Positions 23,636-35,997 of a stretch of DNA of 64,000 nucleotides are shown in pieces (positions within the stretch are counted from its first letter, which is position 1; every line of letters begins with the position of its first letter). The DNA is taken from positions 70,662,926 through 70,726,925 of the forward strand of contig CM049309.1 of assembly GCA_026874595.1 (NCBI GenBank), read 5' to 3'. The translations under genes and the position numbers were made by a program. Source of the DNA: Sipunculus nudus. Taxonomy: Eukaryota; Annelida; Sipuncula; Golfingiida; Sipunculidae. Under the pieces are notes generated by a model. The model was not told where the DNA came from, did no database searches, and saw only the letters and a list, made by a program, of their open reading frames with translations.

Positions 23636-24672
23636 GTATGTCTTATCAAACTTACAACAATACCCCTTGTAACTTGCCAACTATTCATTCGGCTAGTTTT
23701 TGTATGCTCGAATACACAATGTGGGTGTGGCCTGTTATATTTTTAATATTCTTCATTAATTATCGAGTTTTCATGCACAGTTAGTTCGTTTATGCTGATG
23801 TCTTTTGAAATAAACTAGTTTTAACCCGATTCGCCCCGCAGATTAGAAGAAAACAGCTTACAAATTTAGCTGCGCCTCGGGCCCCTGAACATGTATACTG
23901 TGAATGTTTACATGTGTCGGCTGTTTTCTATCAGATCTGAGGTATGCCGCGTTGTGTTGCAGTGCCCTCAGTTCTCGGGTCATGTGTACGACTGTGACAC
24001 ACTCCTGCATATTTTTCATTGTTCATTTTTATTTGACGGGTGACCAATCGTCAAATAAAAATGTACCTAGTCATAGGAAGTTGAGATATTACAAACATAG
24101 ACTGGATTCCCACAGTTTGCACACCGATTCAAAGACAAATCAAAGTTCATTGATGATTCATTCAAATCTGTTCTGTCATACTTCTCTCCTTTTTGCTCAT
24201 GCATAAAAGAACAAGGAAGCAATAAGTATTATCAACAAAACTCTATCAAAGAGCTATTAGTTTGATAAGGGAGCTTTAAGTCAACAAAATTCAAGTGCCA
24301 AAGAGTATTGATTCTACAGAACCTTTAACTCCTTTCCTTGGAACTACATATACTTTTTTCCAAATCACCAGTAACTTTTTCAGCAGGATACAAATCCCCA
24401 GTAAGAGTAGGGTTTTTTCTCTGTTTATGTTATCTAGTCACTTGTGTACCTCAGTCAGTGTCAAAGAAATTCCTCTAAGCAATCTCTGTTTCATGGGTGA
24501 ATTTATGATAATCATGAAAGTACATAATAAATTGTAGTACATTAAAAATACTCATCTCTAAATACATCACTCAATATAAAAAAAAAGTTGCATCTTGCTT
24601 CAGAGGTGATACATCAGCAGAATCAAACACAGGTCAGCCAAATCACTCTTTTTAAAAAGAGTCACTCTTTTT

Positions 24673-25330
24673 TTAGCACAGCTGACTGCAAGTCAACTGA
24701 ACTATAGTGATTGGTCAGTGTCCATCAGTCTGTCTGTTAGACTGGCATGTTTTACACTGTTGGACCTAGAAACCAGTAACTGAATATCCAGGGAGGTCAA
24801 TAAAAATTCTCCTTGAAAACCTAAACTGTGACCTATAGATATACTCCAAGCTATGAGGCTCGTAAGCACCCCCAGAATAATTAAAAATTTGATACAAAAC
24901 CTCCAGTATCTCGATAATTAAAGTATGGATTGCCCTGAATCTAGCCTTGAATATTGACCATGACTAGCCCAGACTAGGGTCGTAAGTTTAAAAAAACTGA
25001 TGGCACCACTTGTAATATATATCCAATTTTTTTCTTTTTTTGTTGTTGTTTTTGAGACCATCAAATAAAAGCAATTATGTCAGTTTCTTGACTGTTTCAT
25101 CTACTGTCCTGAAACCTGGTGTATGTATTGATTATGACTGGTTTCTTCAATTCCTGAAGACTGGTGGTGCCACCTGTATTTTTTCTATTTATTACAAGTT
25201 TTTTCTTTTATTTTGAGACTGCAAAACTATAATCATACGATCAGGTATGTATGCAAATGTGGTTTCATCTAGTGTCCCCAAACCTTGTGTGTTATAAGTG
25301 CCCTCCTTGAATAAGCAGATGCCTTTAGTA
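24673..25330 (+). mobile_element. H1-related element, 5' part
   Basis: Starts with TTTTTTTAGCACAGCTGACT and hairpin partner AAGTCAACTGAACTATAG. It continues with 'cctagaaaccagtaactg', 'aggtcaataaaaattctcc', a one-unit stretch with GGTGGTGCCACC (25163), and the 'gcagatgcctttagtaatcaccctgtctg' junction also found at 37209. Confidence 0.6.
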
Positions 25331-27200
25331 ATCACCCTGTCTGTCTGTTCATCTTCCTGTATGTCCATCAATTTTGTTTTCTCATTTAACTCCAGTTTGG
25401 ATAGAAAAACTTAACTTATATATGGCCTACCTCTAATGCATGAACTCTATTGATTTTAGGGTCATTTGGTCAAAGGTCAAGGTCACAGAACCCACTTATT
25501 CAGAAAAATTGTGGATGCATTTTAAGCCAGACTTTTAACCCCAAAGCTTCCACCTTGCACATATAGCTGATCTGCCATTAGGGAAAGAACCTGATCAATA
25601 TTTGGGTCAGAAGGTAGAAGGTCACAAGGGCCATCTGTTTGCATATTTGTTTCCTAATGAAAACTCCTGTTTGGACTGGCATATATTGGTTTCAAACTTG
25701 ACTTATATATGACCCACCAGTATTATAAGAATCCTTTTGATTTTGGGGTCATGAGGTCAAGGTCACAGGACCTACTTATACAGAAAGATTGTGGATGCAT
25801 TTAAAGCCAAACTTTTCATCCCAAACCTTCCATCTAACATGAATAGGTGATCTGCAAATAGGGAATGAACCTGACTGATTTTTGGGTCACAAGGTTAACG
25901 GTGTAGGCAGAGTTTGCGAAAACTTGCAGTTGGCAGCAGGACATTAGGTCCTGCTGCAGAGGGCTTATAGCCGGTCCTGCTAGATTTCTGCAGGACCTGC
26001 CACGAAGTATATTATTGGATATTTTAATGCCCAATTATGTTTTTCTATGATTAAAAATTATCATTAATAACTTGTGTCAAGAGAATAATTCATATAATAC
26101 TGAGAAGTATAAATACAAATTAACATCTCTAATATATTCAATGGGGAAATATTGTATGGAAATTAAAAAAAAAATTGAAATTTTATATGGTGAAAATGCC
26201 TGGGTATTTAATTTATAATGGACAGTCAGTGAGTGTCAATACAAAAAATAAGGCTTGTATCAGTTAAATCTTTTATTGCTTTCTGATCGGTTTAAGCTTA
26301 AAATGTTGTTTTGTAACCATGACATTTTGTACAATCAAATTTGCCCCCTGATGTCCTGATCGCAACGCACGCAGCACACGTTGATTTAGGAACGACCTCT
26401 GGCGGGACAGTGGGGCACTATATTCTAAGACACCGCGCACGTCGTGTGAAATTTCTTATGCAGATAGTTCCAATCTGAGGGTCCGTACATAAATTTTTTG
26501 ACACACAAGTATACAAAACTGGCGAGTTATGGTTGATTATCTCATTTCAATTTAAAAATAATTTAGGCTCCTGGCACCGTTGACAAGAAGTCGCGAAAAC
26601 GTCTGGGGCGAAACGGCACGTTTGACGCTGCGAATTGGCATCTTGCGAAATGTCTGAGAACAAAATTATCCAATAATAGCGTCTGTTGTTTAGACTGACG
26701 GACTGAATGGCTCATAAGTAACTCTTATGGCAATTTTGATTGGCTGCGATTTTATCTTTTTAAAGAAATTAAATGCACAGGCGAATCACGGCCATCTGTA
26801 TTCTGCCTTCGCTTTGCCATCAAATTTATTACAACAAATGCACATGGAGCAGTTTACGCAGTGACAGTAAAGCAAATTAAGGAAAGTTAGTCTCCAATTC
26901 GAATAATATGTAATGCTGGGAAACAGACGGACACCAGGTCCGGCTGGATTAGAGATTTTATCGGACCCGCACGTTTTCAGCCGGTCAGGTCCGCTGGACC
27001 GATGGATTTCGCATACTCTACATCAGAGTGGCCATCTGTCCACATATTTGTTTCTTTATGATAAATCCAGTTTGGATGAACATATTGGTCCAAACTTGAT
27101 TATATTTGGCCCACCATTAAAGAAGGAACCCTTTTTATTTTTGGATCATGAGGTCAAAGGTCAAGGACACAGGGTACAAGGCATTATTCAGTATCATTCA
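25331..27200 (+). repeat. DR1-type repeat units of the H1/H3 kind, interrupted
   Basis: Units of ~145 bp with 'ggtcaaaggtcaaggtcacag' at 25466, shortened forms at 25590 and 25750, and again at 27150. The stretch is broken by an unrelated insertion at ~25903-27022. Unit text matches 33595-35614 and 37345-37960. Confidence 0.7.
25901..27022. mobile_element. ~1.1-kb insertion with imperfect inverted ends
   Basis: Left TGTAGGCAGAGTTTGCGAAA and right (reverse complement) TGTAGAGTATGCGAAATCC are alike. It splits a DR1-type unit: 'ggtcacaaggttaacggtg' on the left, 'ggccatctgtccacatatttg' on the right. The middle (26340-26680) is richer in CpG than anything nearby. Both ends hold 'ggtcc/ggacc' hairpin motifs. 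Superfamily not determined; hAT is possible. Confidence 0.5.
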
Positions 27201-28829
27201 GTATGTCAAATCACAGTATGAATCAGGATTTGGGCTGAACCAGATCCAGCCTAATCAGGGTTTGGACTGGTCTTAATCAAGATTGGGGTTTGGTCTGGTC
27301 ATTTTAAAAGTATTCTCGTAATCAGTTTCACCTGAGTGCCATGACCAAAAGGATCTACTGAGAATGACTCTAATTTTTCACTTTTTTTAACATTTCTCTT
27401 TATTTTCACTCTTTATTCATTGAAAATATTTGTGTTTAAATGTTCAGTATGTGTCACAACTTGTAGAAAATTCCCTTATATGCAGGGGGATGTGCAATGT
27501 ATGTTTCTGACTTTTGGAGCGATATATATATTTACACATACTTAGTATGCGAAGCACAACTTATTCAGTTTGTGGTAAAAAGTGGAAAGTGCTGCAAATT
27601 TTACGCTTTTTCAGCCTTTATTTCTAAGAAGGCCACTCTTTTTTACAACAGTACTTACTCTTTTTCAGTCATTTACCTTTGTCAGGCCTGAAATTGATCT
27701 TAAGTTTACCACAGTAGAATCATTATCCTGATTAAAGAAAAAATGTAACATTTATATACAGTATTACCTCTTTCATTCGCTCTTGTTCATCACCTACAGG
27801 GTTGGGGCCAATTAAATTCAAAAGTAATAATTACAATTACAATTACTTCCAAAAATCTGAATAACAATTACAATTACAAATTTCTTTAGATTTTACAAAG
27901 TAATGATTAAATTACAGTTACTTTTGTAAAGTAATTAATTACTTTCAATTACTTTATTATAAAAAATCAAATACGGAGGCATGGTTCATGTAAAGTATCA
28001 CTCATGGTAGAAAGGCCAATAGATTAAATTTATAAAAGGAAAAAATGAAAAAAAAAACATATCTAGTCTGGTGTCATTTATTAAAGTGATCAGTAGCTGT
28101 ACTAATGATATTATATCATTGCATAATATTTAAATTTACACTTTCTCTAACTACCTTAATCCTATGCAGTTATCCTTCACATTAATCAACTCATAGATCC
28201 TAATTTCTTTACTATCAATGCTGATTAAAGTTATGTCATAAATACTGGAATTTTAAGTACAATGTGATTTCACTTAAACTCACTGATGCAAACATTTCAT
28301 GTGAATAATTCATATAAATATATTCTGCTGAATATATAATATATTTACAATTTGATGCAATGAAATTATTTATAGAAAAGGTAATGAAAATCCAGTGAAT
28401 TCATCATGGTTAGCTTCTTATGTATGACAGGTGGTAAAACCAGTATACACTGCCCAGACTCTCTGGGCACAGGAAATAGTGGAGGCTGTTTAAATGTTAG
28501 AGCCAGCCAACTGCGACAGCCCTGCTATCTTGGTACCTATCTCTATTTACCTCATGGGCCATTGACTTGAGGTAATTCTGATATAAGCTGTGACTCTCTG
28601 TGTCAGCTAATTAGCAGATAAACACTAGTGTAATCAGATCAATATGAGTATGTTCCAGCCTCCATTTCTGTGAAAGTGTGAAATAAAGCAAGCCCATACT
28701 TGTTGCAGTGTAGCTCTGGACAGGTGTACTGAGTGACTGGTATTGATTTCACACCTAGAGTTGTTTGGATAAACTTGTGTCATTTAATGAGGCAAACCAG
28801 ATGAGTAGTTTTTCAGCAATTAACAGGGG

Positions 28830-29411
28830 TACAAGGTCAATCGGGGTATACATATCGTGTACAGACAACAGCAAATCTAGCAGGATTGTCCTTAGTGATG
28901 TATTTTGCTGGACGAAGCATGCCTGGGATTCTGTCAAAAGCGCCATCATTGGCAACTGTTGGAAACACACAGGATTTATACTCAGGGGTGACCAGCCAAA
29001 TGAAACAGATCGGCATGATGGTCCGAGCAAGCAGTATCCTTCCGCTTCTACAGCGAGTGATAGATTGCCACGGGATTGACCACACTGCATATGTCTCCTC
29101 AGGAATTTGTCAATGCCTATAAGAATATAGGAACAACACAACTTTTCAGCGATTAAGATATTGTGGAAACAGTGATAGACTACAATGATACAGCCCGTTC
29201 GACGTCTGAACCTGAGGAAATAGTTCCTCAGCTTCTGTACACATCTGCAAAAGTCGTCAGGCCAGGAAGACCGTCTTTTCGAGATATTTCGAGAGCAAAC
29301 AGACTGATATTGGCACATTTTACAGAATGAACCAAAGAATGACAGTTATCCAGCCACAAGCTGCCAAACAGTGCTCCATTACGGAATTTATTGGGGGCAA
29401 ACTCGGATGAA
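28830..29411 (+). pseudogene. pogo/Tigger transposase C-terminal remnant, copy 1
   Basis: Reads 'ISCTDNSKSSRIVLSDVFCW' and TKHAWDSVKSAIIGNCWKHT then GF, matching the NVLDA..AWDSV..TI.NCF.HAG region of Tigger/jerky-type DDE transposases. Downstream, in another frame, FYRMNQRMTVIQPQAAKQ then CSITEFI ends the protein. Frame changes and stops between them show decay. The catalytic part is not present. Confidence 0.8.
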
Positions 29412-30080
29412 AGTGAAACTCGCCAGAATAATTTTATATTTTGACCGTATATATAATACATGTATATTTCTTAGTAAGTGAATTGAACATTCTGTATATT
29501 TCTGTAGTTATTTGTAAATGCTTTCTTTTTATGTGAATATATTATATAAATGTATAAAATATCTTTTTTTAATTTAACTAGTTAAAGACGAGCCTGAGAA
29601 ATGCATGGCCCAAATTTAGCTACCCTGCACATCCCATTTGGACCCCTTGATCAACCACCACCCTCGCTTACCGCCAAAACTTCCAACTACAGCGAACAGA
29701 CCAATATTGGCACATTTTACAGAATGAACCAAAGAATGACAGTTATCCAGTCACAAGCTGCCAAACAATGCTCAATTACGGAATTCTTTGGAGGCAAACT
29801 TGGATGAAAGTGAAACTCACCAGATTAATTTTATATTTTGACCGGATATATAATACATGTATATTTCTCAGTAAATGAATTGTACACACTGTATATTTCT
29901 GTAGTTATTTGTAAATGTTTTCTTTTTATGTGAATATATTATATAAATGTATAAAATATCTTTTTTTAATTTAACTAGTTAAAGACGAGCCTGAGAAATG
30001 CATGGCCCAAATTTAGCTACCCTGCACATCCCATTTGGACCCCTTGATCAACCACCACCCTCGCTTACCGCCAAAACTTC
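29298..30080 (+). repeat. Tandem duplication, period 397 bp, of the transposase 3' end
   Basis: 29298-29694 and 29695-30080 are nearly identical (a few substitutions per hundred bases). Each holds the transposase C-terminus and its 3' untranslated tail down to 'cttaccgccaaaacttcc'. The second copy leads into the right terminal repeat. Confidence 0.9.
29697..29807 (+). pseudogene. Transposase C-terminus, copy 2, with PCNA-box-like motif
   Basis: Reads FYRMNQRMTVIQSQAAKQ then CSITEFFGGKLG and stop. QCSITEFF (29766-29789) fits the PIP-box consensus Q-x-x-[ILM]-x-x-F-F. Copy 1 (29369-29392) has lost the last Phe (Ile instead). Confidence 0.75.
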
Positions 30081-30121
30081 CCCCAGTCCCAAGGTTGGCA
30101 AATGAAAGAGGTTAGACTGTA

Positions 30122-32938
30122 CTGTTTATGAACATCTGGGGCTAAGCAGAGCCCCAAAAAACCCAGAAAATTTACATATTTTATGGTACTAAAAATTCTG
30201 AAAGTTTTACATTTGTCTTTTGCCAAATGTTTAATCAGTCCTCAACAGTTTCAATATAATAATTATATTTTAGTGAGTGGAATCATTTGCTTGCATGAAG
30301 TCTACTATCCCTGGTAAAGAACACTTGCAGAGTGGGTGAATTATGATTTTAATTTTCTGTTTAAAGTTGAAAAGATTGTAGTTTTTTACTCAGAATATTT
30401 AATATAGAAATAAGTCTTTCAAGAAGATAACAGATCCATGCTTACCCTAACAACAGGCATATCCCTGACAGTCACTGAATCTAACAAAACAGTTCACCAT
30501 TATTTGCTTAAATACCTTAAGATCTTGCAGGAAATGTTAGGTAATAGAAATTAATTTATATTGTGGGACTTGTTTTTTTATTACTCTTACTATTACTGGT
30601 ATTTTTTTGTAGACCTATTACTGCCACTGTTACTTTAGTAAAAAATTAAATTCTGTTACTGTTACACATCCACATTAAAAGTATAATTTATTACTATTTA
30701 ACTATTACCATTATATAAATTTCCATATTTTTTTTAGAAATGTGTGTATTTAAGGCAGGAATAACATTTAAATTATTACTGCAAACTGACTATAAACTCT
30801 AGTTATGTAAACTAACAGATCCACAGTCAGGCAGAAGCTCATTATTGCAACAACAGCTCAGCTCTTCTAGTTGTATTGCTCTTAAATTTTTCCATTATAT
30901 TAAAAAAAAAAATTCAATTATGCCACCCATATAAAAAAATAAATAAAACAAATGGTTCTGCAGATCCTAGTACTTAAATAAAGTGCAAGGAGGCATTTAA
31001 AAAAATGAAATTCAGCCAGCTCATGGATAAAAATAAATATGCAACAGAACATGATATTGTGTATAAGGCCAACACAACTTAAGTTTAATCCATGAATCCA
31101 TTTTAACTGCTGTCTGTATTAATTGATGAAAATTTTGCATTAATTGTAATTAATCTTTTTACTGCCCATAGTACCACCAAAGTGCGCATGCCCTTGGGTA
31201 CATGCATAAAGCCAACATATTACATATTAAATTACTCAGATTATTTTAATTCTAAAGATTCCATTTATAAACCATGAAAGCAAATTCTCATTCTTGTTAG
31301 TGTTCAGTTTTTTTAAAAGATAAAATAAAAGCTAGGCAAGATATAACATTTACTGTGAATATAAAGAATATAAGAATATTTAAAATATCCATTATGAATC
31401 ATGAATTTGAAAGTATAGAGATTTAAAACTGGAATAATTTCCTACATTGGATTTAGCTATGTGCAGCAGTTGGCAACATTAATATTGATAACCTGGTGCC
31501 TATTTACCAAAAACAATGGAATGGTGATTTTGTTAGAAATTTATTTTGTGGACTATCATAAGGTGCAGGACATTGCAGGTAGTTCTGTTAATCGCTACTG
31601 TGGTATGAATTATGTGATAACACACTTGAGAGGCACAGGGCACTCAGATTGTAGTAATTACTAGGGCTTCCTAGTCTACAGATAAATGTAAACATTTTCA
31701 TGAACAGGAAAAAACGAAACGATGGCATTTAGACGTAATTGATATATAAGATAAATAATGTGGAACCCCACTCTTAAATATCATACATCATATGTTCTTC
31801 TTTTAATAAAACATATGATATGCTTTATAAACATTATATCAGACAAATAAAAAAAAAAGAAAATAAATACATGTCATTACCAGAATCTGTGTACGGACGT
31901 AATAAGGCTTGTGTTCTACCAACGCAGCACTGGTTGATATACTTACTGGTATCTTGTTTTTTATTTTCGGTGAGCTTCAGGTGACTGAAAATTCTTGTAC
32001 ACGAAAAATAGGACGACCCCCCCCCCCCCACTAAGCCCTCCAAAATTTGGGAACCAATTTGTTGTCCTATACACAAGTAAATACAGTAGTTTGTAATAAA
32101 ACAGTTGACTGGCTTGTGAAGTGTAAGGGAAGTTTGAATTATTTCAGTCAATCAAATTTTAAATTTACCTTGGAGTAAATCTTGATTCAGTTATTACTCA
32201 AGAATTAAAATTTAGAATTTCTTTTACATAAAAACACACTGGAACCTTGTGGTGTGCCCTTTTATTTTACTTTGTGAATAGAGAAGTTTACTGAAACTAG
32301 ATCTTGAGCACACACAATAAATAGTGTGGATAATGGAGTATGCTTTGTTATAGTAGACAGCTCACTGAGGGGTCTGGGACGGTAGTGATTCTAAAATATA
32401 AGGAGGTCAAGAATTGATTACAATTTAATCAAAGGGTTGCAGTTTTATGCATGGATTTCTCAATGCATCATTAAACAGTACTGGTATAGATTTCTCAAGG
32501 CGGGCACTGCCCTTTCTGGTAGTGGTTCACAGCCCACCATAGTAGATCAGTGTTGTCCATGGAGGCTCTAACTCTAGAGTTTACCCTTCACACCTTACTC
32601 CCTTTGATGTAATAATAATACCTGTGGAGTAAGGTGAACTGTTATTCAGTGCAAATGTTAAGGAGAGGAAGTAGATAATCACCATGTTTCTGTCACACAT
32701 ATAATTATATGTGGTTATCCCTGTCTTGGTGGACATGCTCTGCTTATCAGCCATACATCTAGTGAAGACCAGGGAAAAAAAGGATGTGTTGTCCTGACGT
32801 AAACAGTAAAAAGATGTGTTGTTCCAACGTCAAGAATATTCCTATTAAAACAGATTGATGGGTCTACCATGTGGCTAGGGTCAGATATTTTACCTGACAG
32901 GTTGTAAATGTACTGAACATTAATTGTATCCCCAGACA
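30122..32938. other. Gene-free stretch
   Basis: A/T-rich, with 'ttactattac' low-complexity patches at 30580-30720 and a 13-base poly(C) at 32017-32029. No coding exon or element end recognised. Confidence 0.5.
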
Positions 32939-33594
32939 AAGTCGGGGGATACTATGTTTTCATACCGGTCCCGCCGCCGCCGCCGCCGCCGCCGCATATA
33001 AATCTTGTTGGCGCGATAACCCAAAAAATATTTCACGGAACTTTACCAAACTTGGTATATGTATAGATATGGGTGAGAGGACGACGCCTATTTAAAATGA
33101 GGTCATGACCTATACCAGGAGAGTGTCCTTGACCTTGAATAGGTCCAATTTTGGGGAAAATCACACAAATTCTTTAATATCTCAAGAAATCTTGCATGGA
33201 TTTATCCCAAAATCAAGTTGATGGAAGATCATGGATTGGGTTGTCATGTTCCAGAAACTGGTGGCGCCACCTATTATTCTTTACTTGTTTTCATGCCGTT
33301 TAATACCCCCAAAATTGCCACCTTACAGTACTGTGAGCATTATAAGTCAAAAACTAATGGACAGATTTCTTTTATATGATGCATATACATAGGTATGGGT
33401 TATGGGATGATGTTTATTTAAAAAGGGGTCATGACCTTTCCTATGATAGTGGCCTTGACCTTGAATATTGCCATATATGGTGAAAATCACACACCTCTTA
33501 TGATATCTCCAGTGTTGATAGCCATATGGATTTCAAACATGACTTATGTATGGCCCACCACTAAAGTAAGAACCCTATAGGTTCTAGGGTCATG

Positions 33595-35640
33595 AGGTCA
33601 AAGGTCAAGGTCACTGGACTGGCATTTTAAAAGATACTGTGGATGCATTTTAAGACAAACTTTCATCCCAGGTCTTCCATCTTGAATATATAGCTCACTT
33701 GCCAATAGTGGATGATCCATATAAATTTTGGGGTCACAAGGTCAAAGGTCAAGGCCACAGGAGCTATCTGTCCAAAAATTAGTTTCTGGATGATAATTCC
33801 TGCTTTTATTGATGTATTGATTTCAAATTTGACTTATATATGTCCCATTGAAAAAGCAAAACTCCAATTGATTTTGGGGTCATGAGGTCAAAGGTCAAGG
33901 TCACAGGACACATCTTTAAAAAGATTGTGGATGCATTTTCAACCAAACATTTCATCTCAGACCTTTCATCTTGCACATATAAGTCATCTGACAATAGAGG
34001 AAGACCCCTATCAGTTTTGAGGTCACAAGGTCAAAGGTGAAGGTCACAGGAGCCATCTGTCCAAAAATTAGTTTTGGATGATAATTCCTGCTTTTATTGA
34101 TGTATGGATTTCAAACTTAACTTGTATATGTCCCATTGGAAAACCAACACCCAAATTGATTTTGGGGTCATGAGGTCAAAGGTCAAGGTCACAGGACACA
34201 TCTTTTAAAAGATGTGGATGCATTTTAAGCCAAACTTTCATCCCAGGTCTTCCATCTTGAATATATAGCTCACTTGCCAATAGTGGATAATCCATATAAA
34301 TTTTGGGGTCACAAGGTCAAAGGTGAAGGCCACAGGAGCTATCTGTCCAAAAATTAGTTTCTGGATGATAATTCCTTCTTTTATTGATGTATGGATTTCA
34401 AACTTGACTTGTATTTGACCCATTGGAAAAGCAAGACCTGAATTGATTTAGGGGTCATGAGGTCAAAGGTCAAGGTCACAGGAAACCTCTTTAAAAAGGT
34501 TGTGGATGCAATTTCAGCCAAATAATTCATCTCAGATCGTTCATCTTGCACATATAGTTCACCTGCTAAGAGTGGAAGACCCCTATTAATTTTGAGGTCA
34601 CAAGGTCAAAGGTGAAGGTCACAGGAGCCATCTGTCCAAAAATTAGTTTCTGGATGATAATTCCTGCTTTTATTGATGTATTGATTTCAAACTTGACTTG
34701 TATATGACCCATTGGAAAAGCAAGACCTGAATTGATTTTGGGGTCATGAGGTCAAAGGTCAAGGTCACAGGACACATCTTTAAAAAGATGTGGATGCATT
34801 TTCAGCCAAACATTTCATCTCAGATCTTTCATCTTGCACATATAGTTCACCTGCCAAGAGAGGAAGAACCCTATCAATTATGAGGTCACAAGGTCAAAGG
34901 TGAAGGTCACAGGAGCCATCTGTCCAAAAATTAGTTTCTGGATGATAATTCCTTCTTTTATTGATGTATGGATTTCAAACTTGACTTGTATTTGACCCAT
35001 TGGAAAAGCAAGACCCGAATTGATTTTGGGGTCATGAGATCAAAGGTCAAGGTCACAGGACACATCTTTATAAAGATTGTGGATGCATTTTCAGCCAAAC
35101 AATTCATCTCAGATCTTTCATCTTGCACATATAGTTCACCTGCCAAGAGAGAAAAACCCCTATCAGTTTTGAGGTCACAAGGTCAAAGGTGAAGGTCACA
35201 GGAGCCATCTGTCCAAAAATTAGTTTCTGGATGATAATTCCTGCTTTTATTGATGTATGGTTTTCAAACTTGACTTGTATATGTCCCATTGGAAAAGCAA
35301 GACCAAAATTGATTTTGGGGTCATGAGGTCAAAGGTCAAGGTCACAGGACACATCTTTAAAAAGATGTGGATGCATTTTCAGCCAAACATTTCATCTCAG
35401 ATCTTCCATCTTGCACATATAGTTCTCCTGCCAAGAGAGGAAGAAAACTATCAATTTAAGGTCACAAGGTCAAAGGTGAAGGTCACAGGAGCCACCTGTT
35501 AAAAAAAATTAGTTTCTGGATGATCATTCCTGCTTTATTGATGTATAGATTTCAAACTTGACTTGCATATGTCCCATAGGAAAAGCAAGACCCAAATTGA
35601 TTTTGGGGTCATGAGGTCAAAGGTCAAGGTCACAGGACAC
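33595..35640 (+). repeat. Tandem array of eight ~288-bp units with DR1 nuclear-receptor-like sites
   Basis: AGGTCAAAGGTCAAGGTCA recurs at 33595, 33885, 34173, 34460, 34749, 35038 (one base off), 35326 and 35614, spacing 287-290 bp. Halfway in each unit lies a related site 'aaggtcaaaggtgaaggtcac' (first at 33739). So the unit is two diverged ~144-bp halves. AGGTCA-A-AGGTCA is a perfect direct repeat with one spacer; TCAAGGTCA is an extended half-site. Confidence 0.92.
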
Positions 35641-35763
35641 ATCTTTAAAAAGATCAAGGTTACAGGACCAACATCTTCAACAAGATTGTGGATTGTTGGA
35701 TGGAAGAAACAATAAATATGCCAAGTGTCAGTATATGCTGCTAAAAATGGGGGTCTGTTCTTA

Positions 35764-35778
35764 AAGGGGGGGGGGGGG
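35764..35778. repeat. Poly(G) run
   Basis: About 14 consecutive G bases near the 3' end of the H3 element. Confidence 0.85.
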
Positions 35779-35997
35779 CCTACTATGTCTGGGGATACTC
35801 TGGCACCTGCGGTGCCAAGAAATGTCTAGTTAATTAAGTGTAGGCAACATAATTTACATATAATATATATATTTGCATTCTTGAATCATATTTTAACTGT
35901 CTGTGTCTTCAAGTGTGTGATTTGTTCCCAGACATTTCAAGCAAAAGTTTCAACTAGTGTGGGCTTAGATTAACAGCAAACTTACACCAATTATTGG

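Larger units (their letters stand above)
27759..30119 (+). mobile_element. pogo/Tigger-like (Tc1/mariner) transposon, 2361 bp
   Basis: Left end CAGTATTACCTCTTTCATTC and right end (reverse complement) CAGTCTAACCTCTTTCATTT, 17 of 20 identical, both flanked by TA (27757-27758, 30120-30121), the target duplication of this superfamily. Contains a plus-strand transposase C-terminus remnant at 28840-29400, a 397-bp tandem duplication of the 3' part, and a further unrelated insert just inside the left end (27797, CAGGGTTGGGG, hAT-like). Most of the transposase is missing. Confidence 0.85.
32939..35829 (+). mobile_element. H3 element, complete copy (2.9 kb)
   Basis: 5' TATCCCCAGACA with a hairpin GTATCCCC...GGGGGATAC and then ACTATGTTTTC (shared with H2); 3' subterminal TGTCTGGGGATA is the exact 12-bp inverse, followed by stem GGCACC-tgc-GGTGCC (35802-35816), 'aagaaatgt' and CTAG before TT. 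A (GCC)n run lies at 32971-32994, GGTGGCGCCACC at 33260, and the DR1-type array at 33595-35640. No Rep or helicase ORF, so non-autonomous. Confidence 0.8.

Noticed and set aside
28755..29318. 187-codon open frame on the minus strand
   Set aside because: It is antisense to the plus-strand pogo-like transposase remnant (AWDSV...NCWKHTGF), which explains its length.
27797..29624. A hAT element from CAGGGTTGGGG at 27797 to ACCCTG at 29624
   Set aside because: The flanking 8-mers (atcaccta and cacatccc) do not match and the right candidate is duplicated at 30020 as part of the 397-bp repeat.
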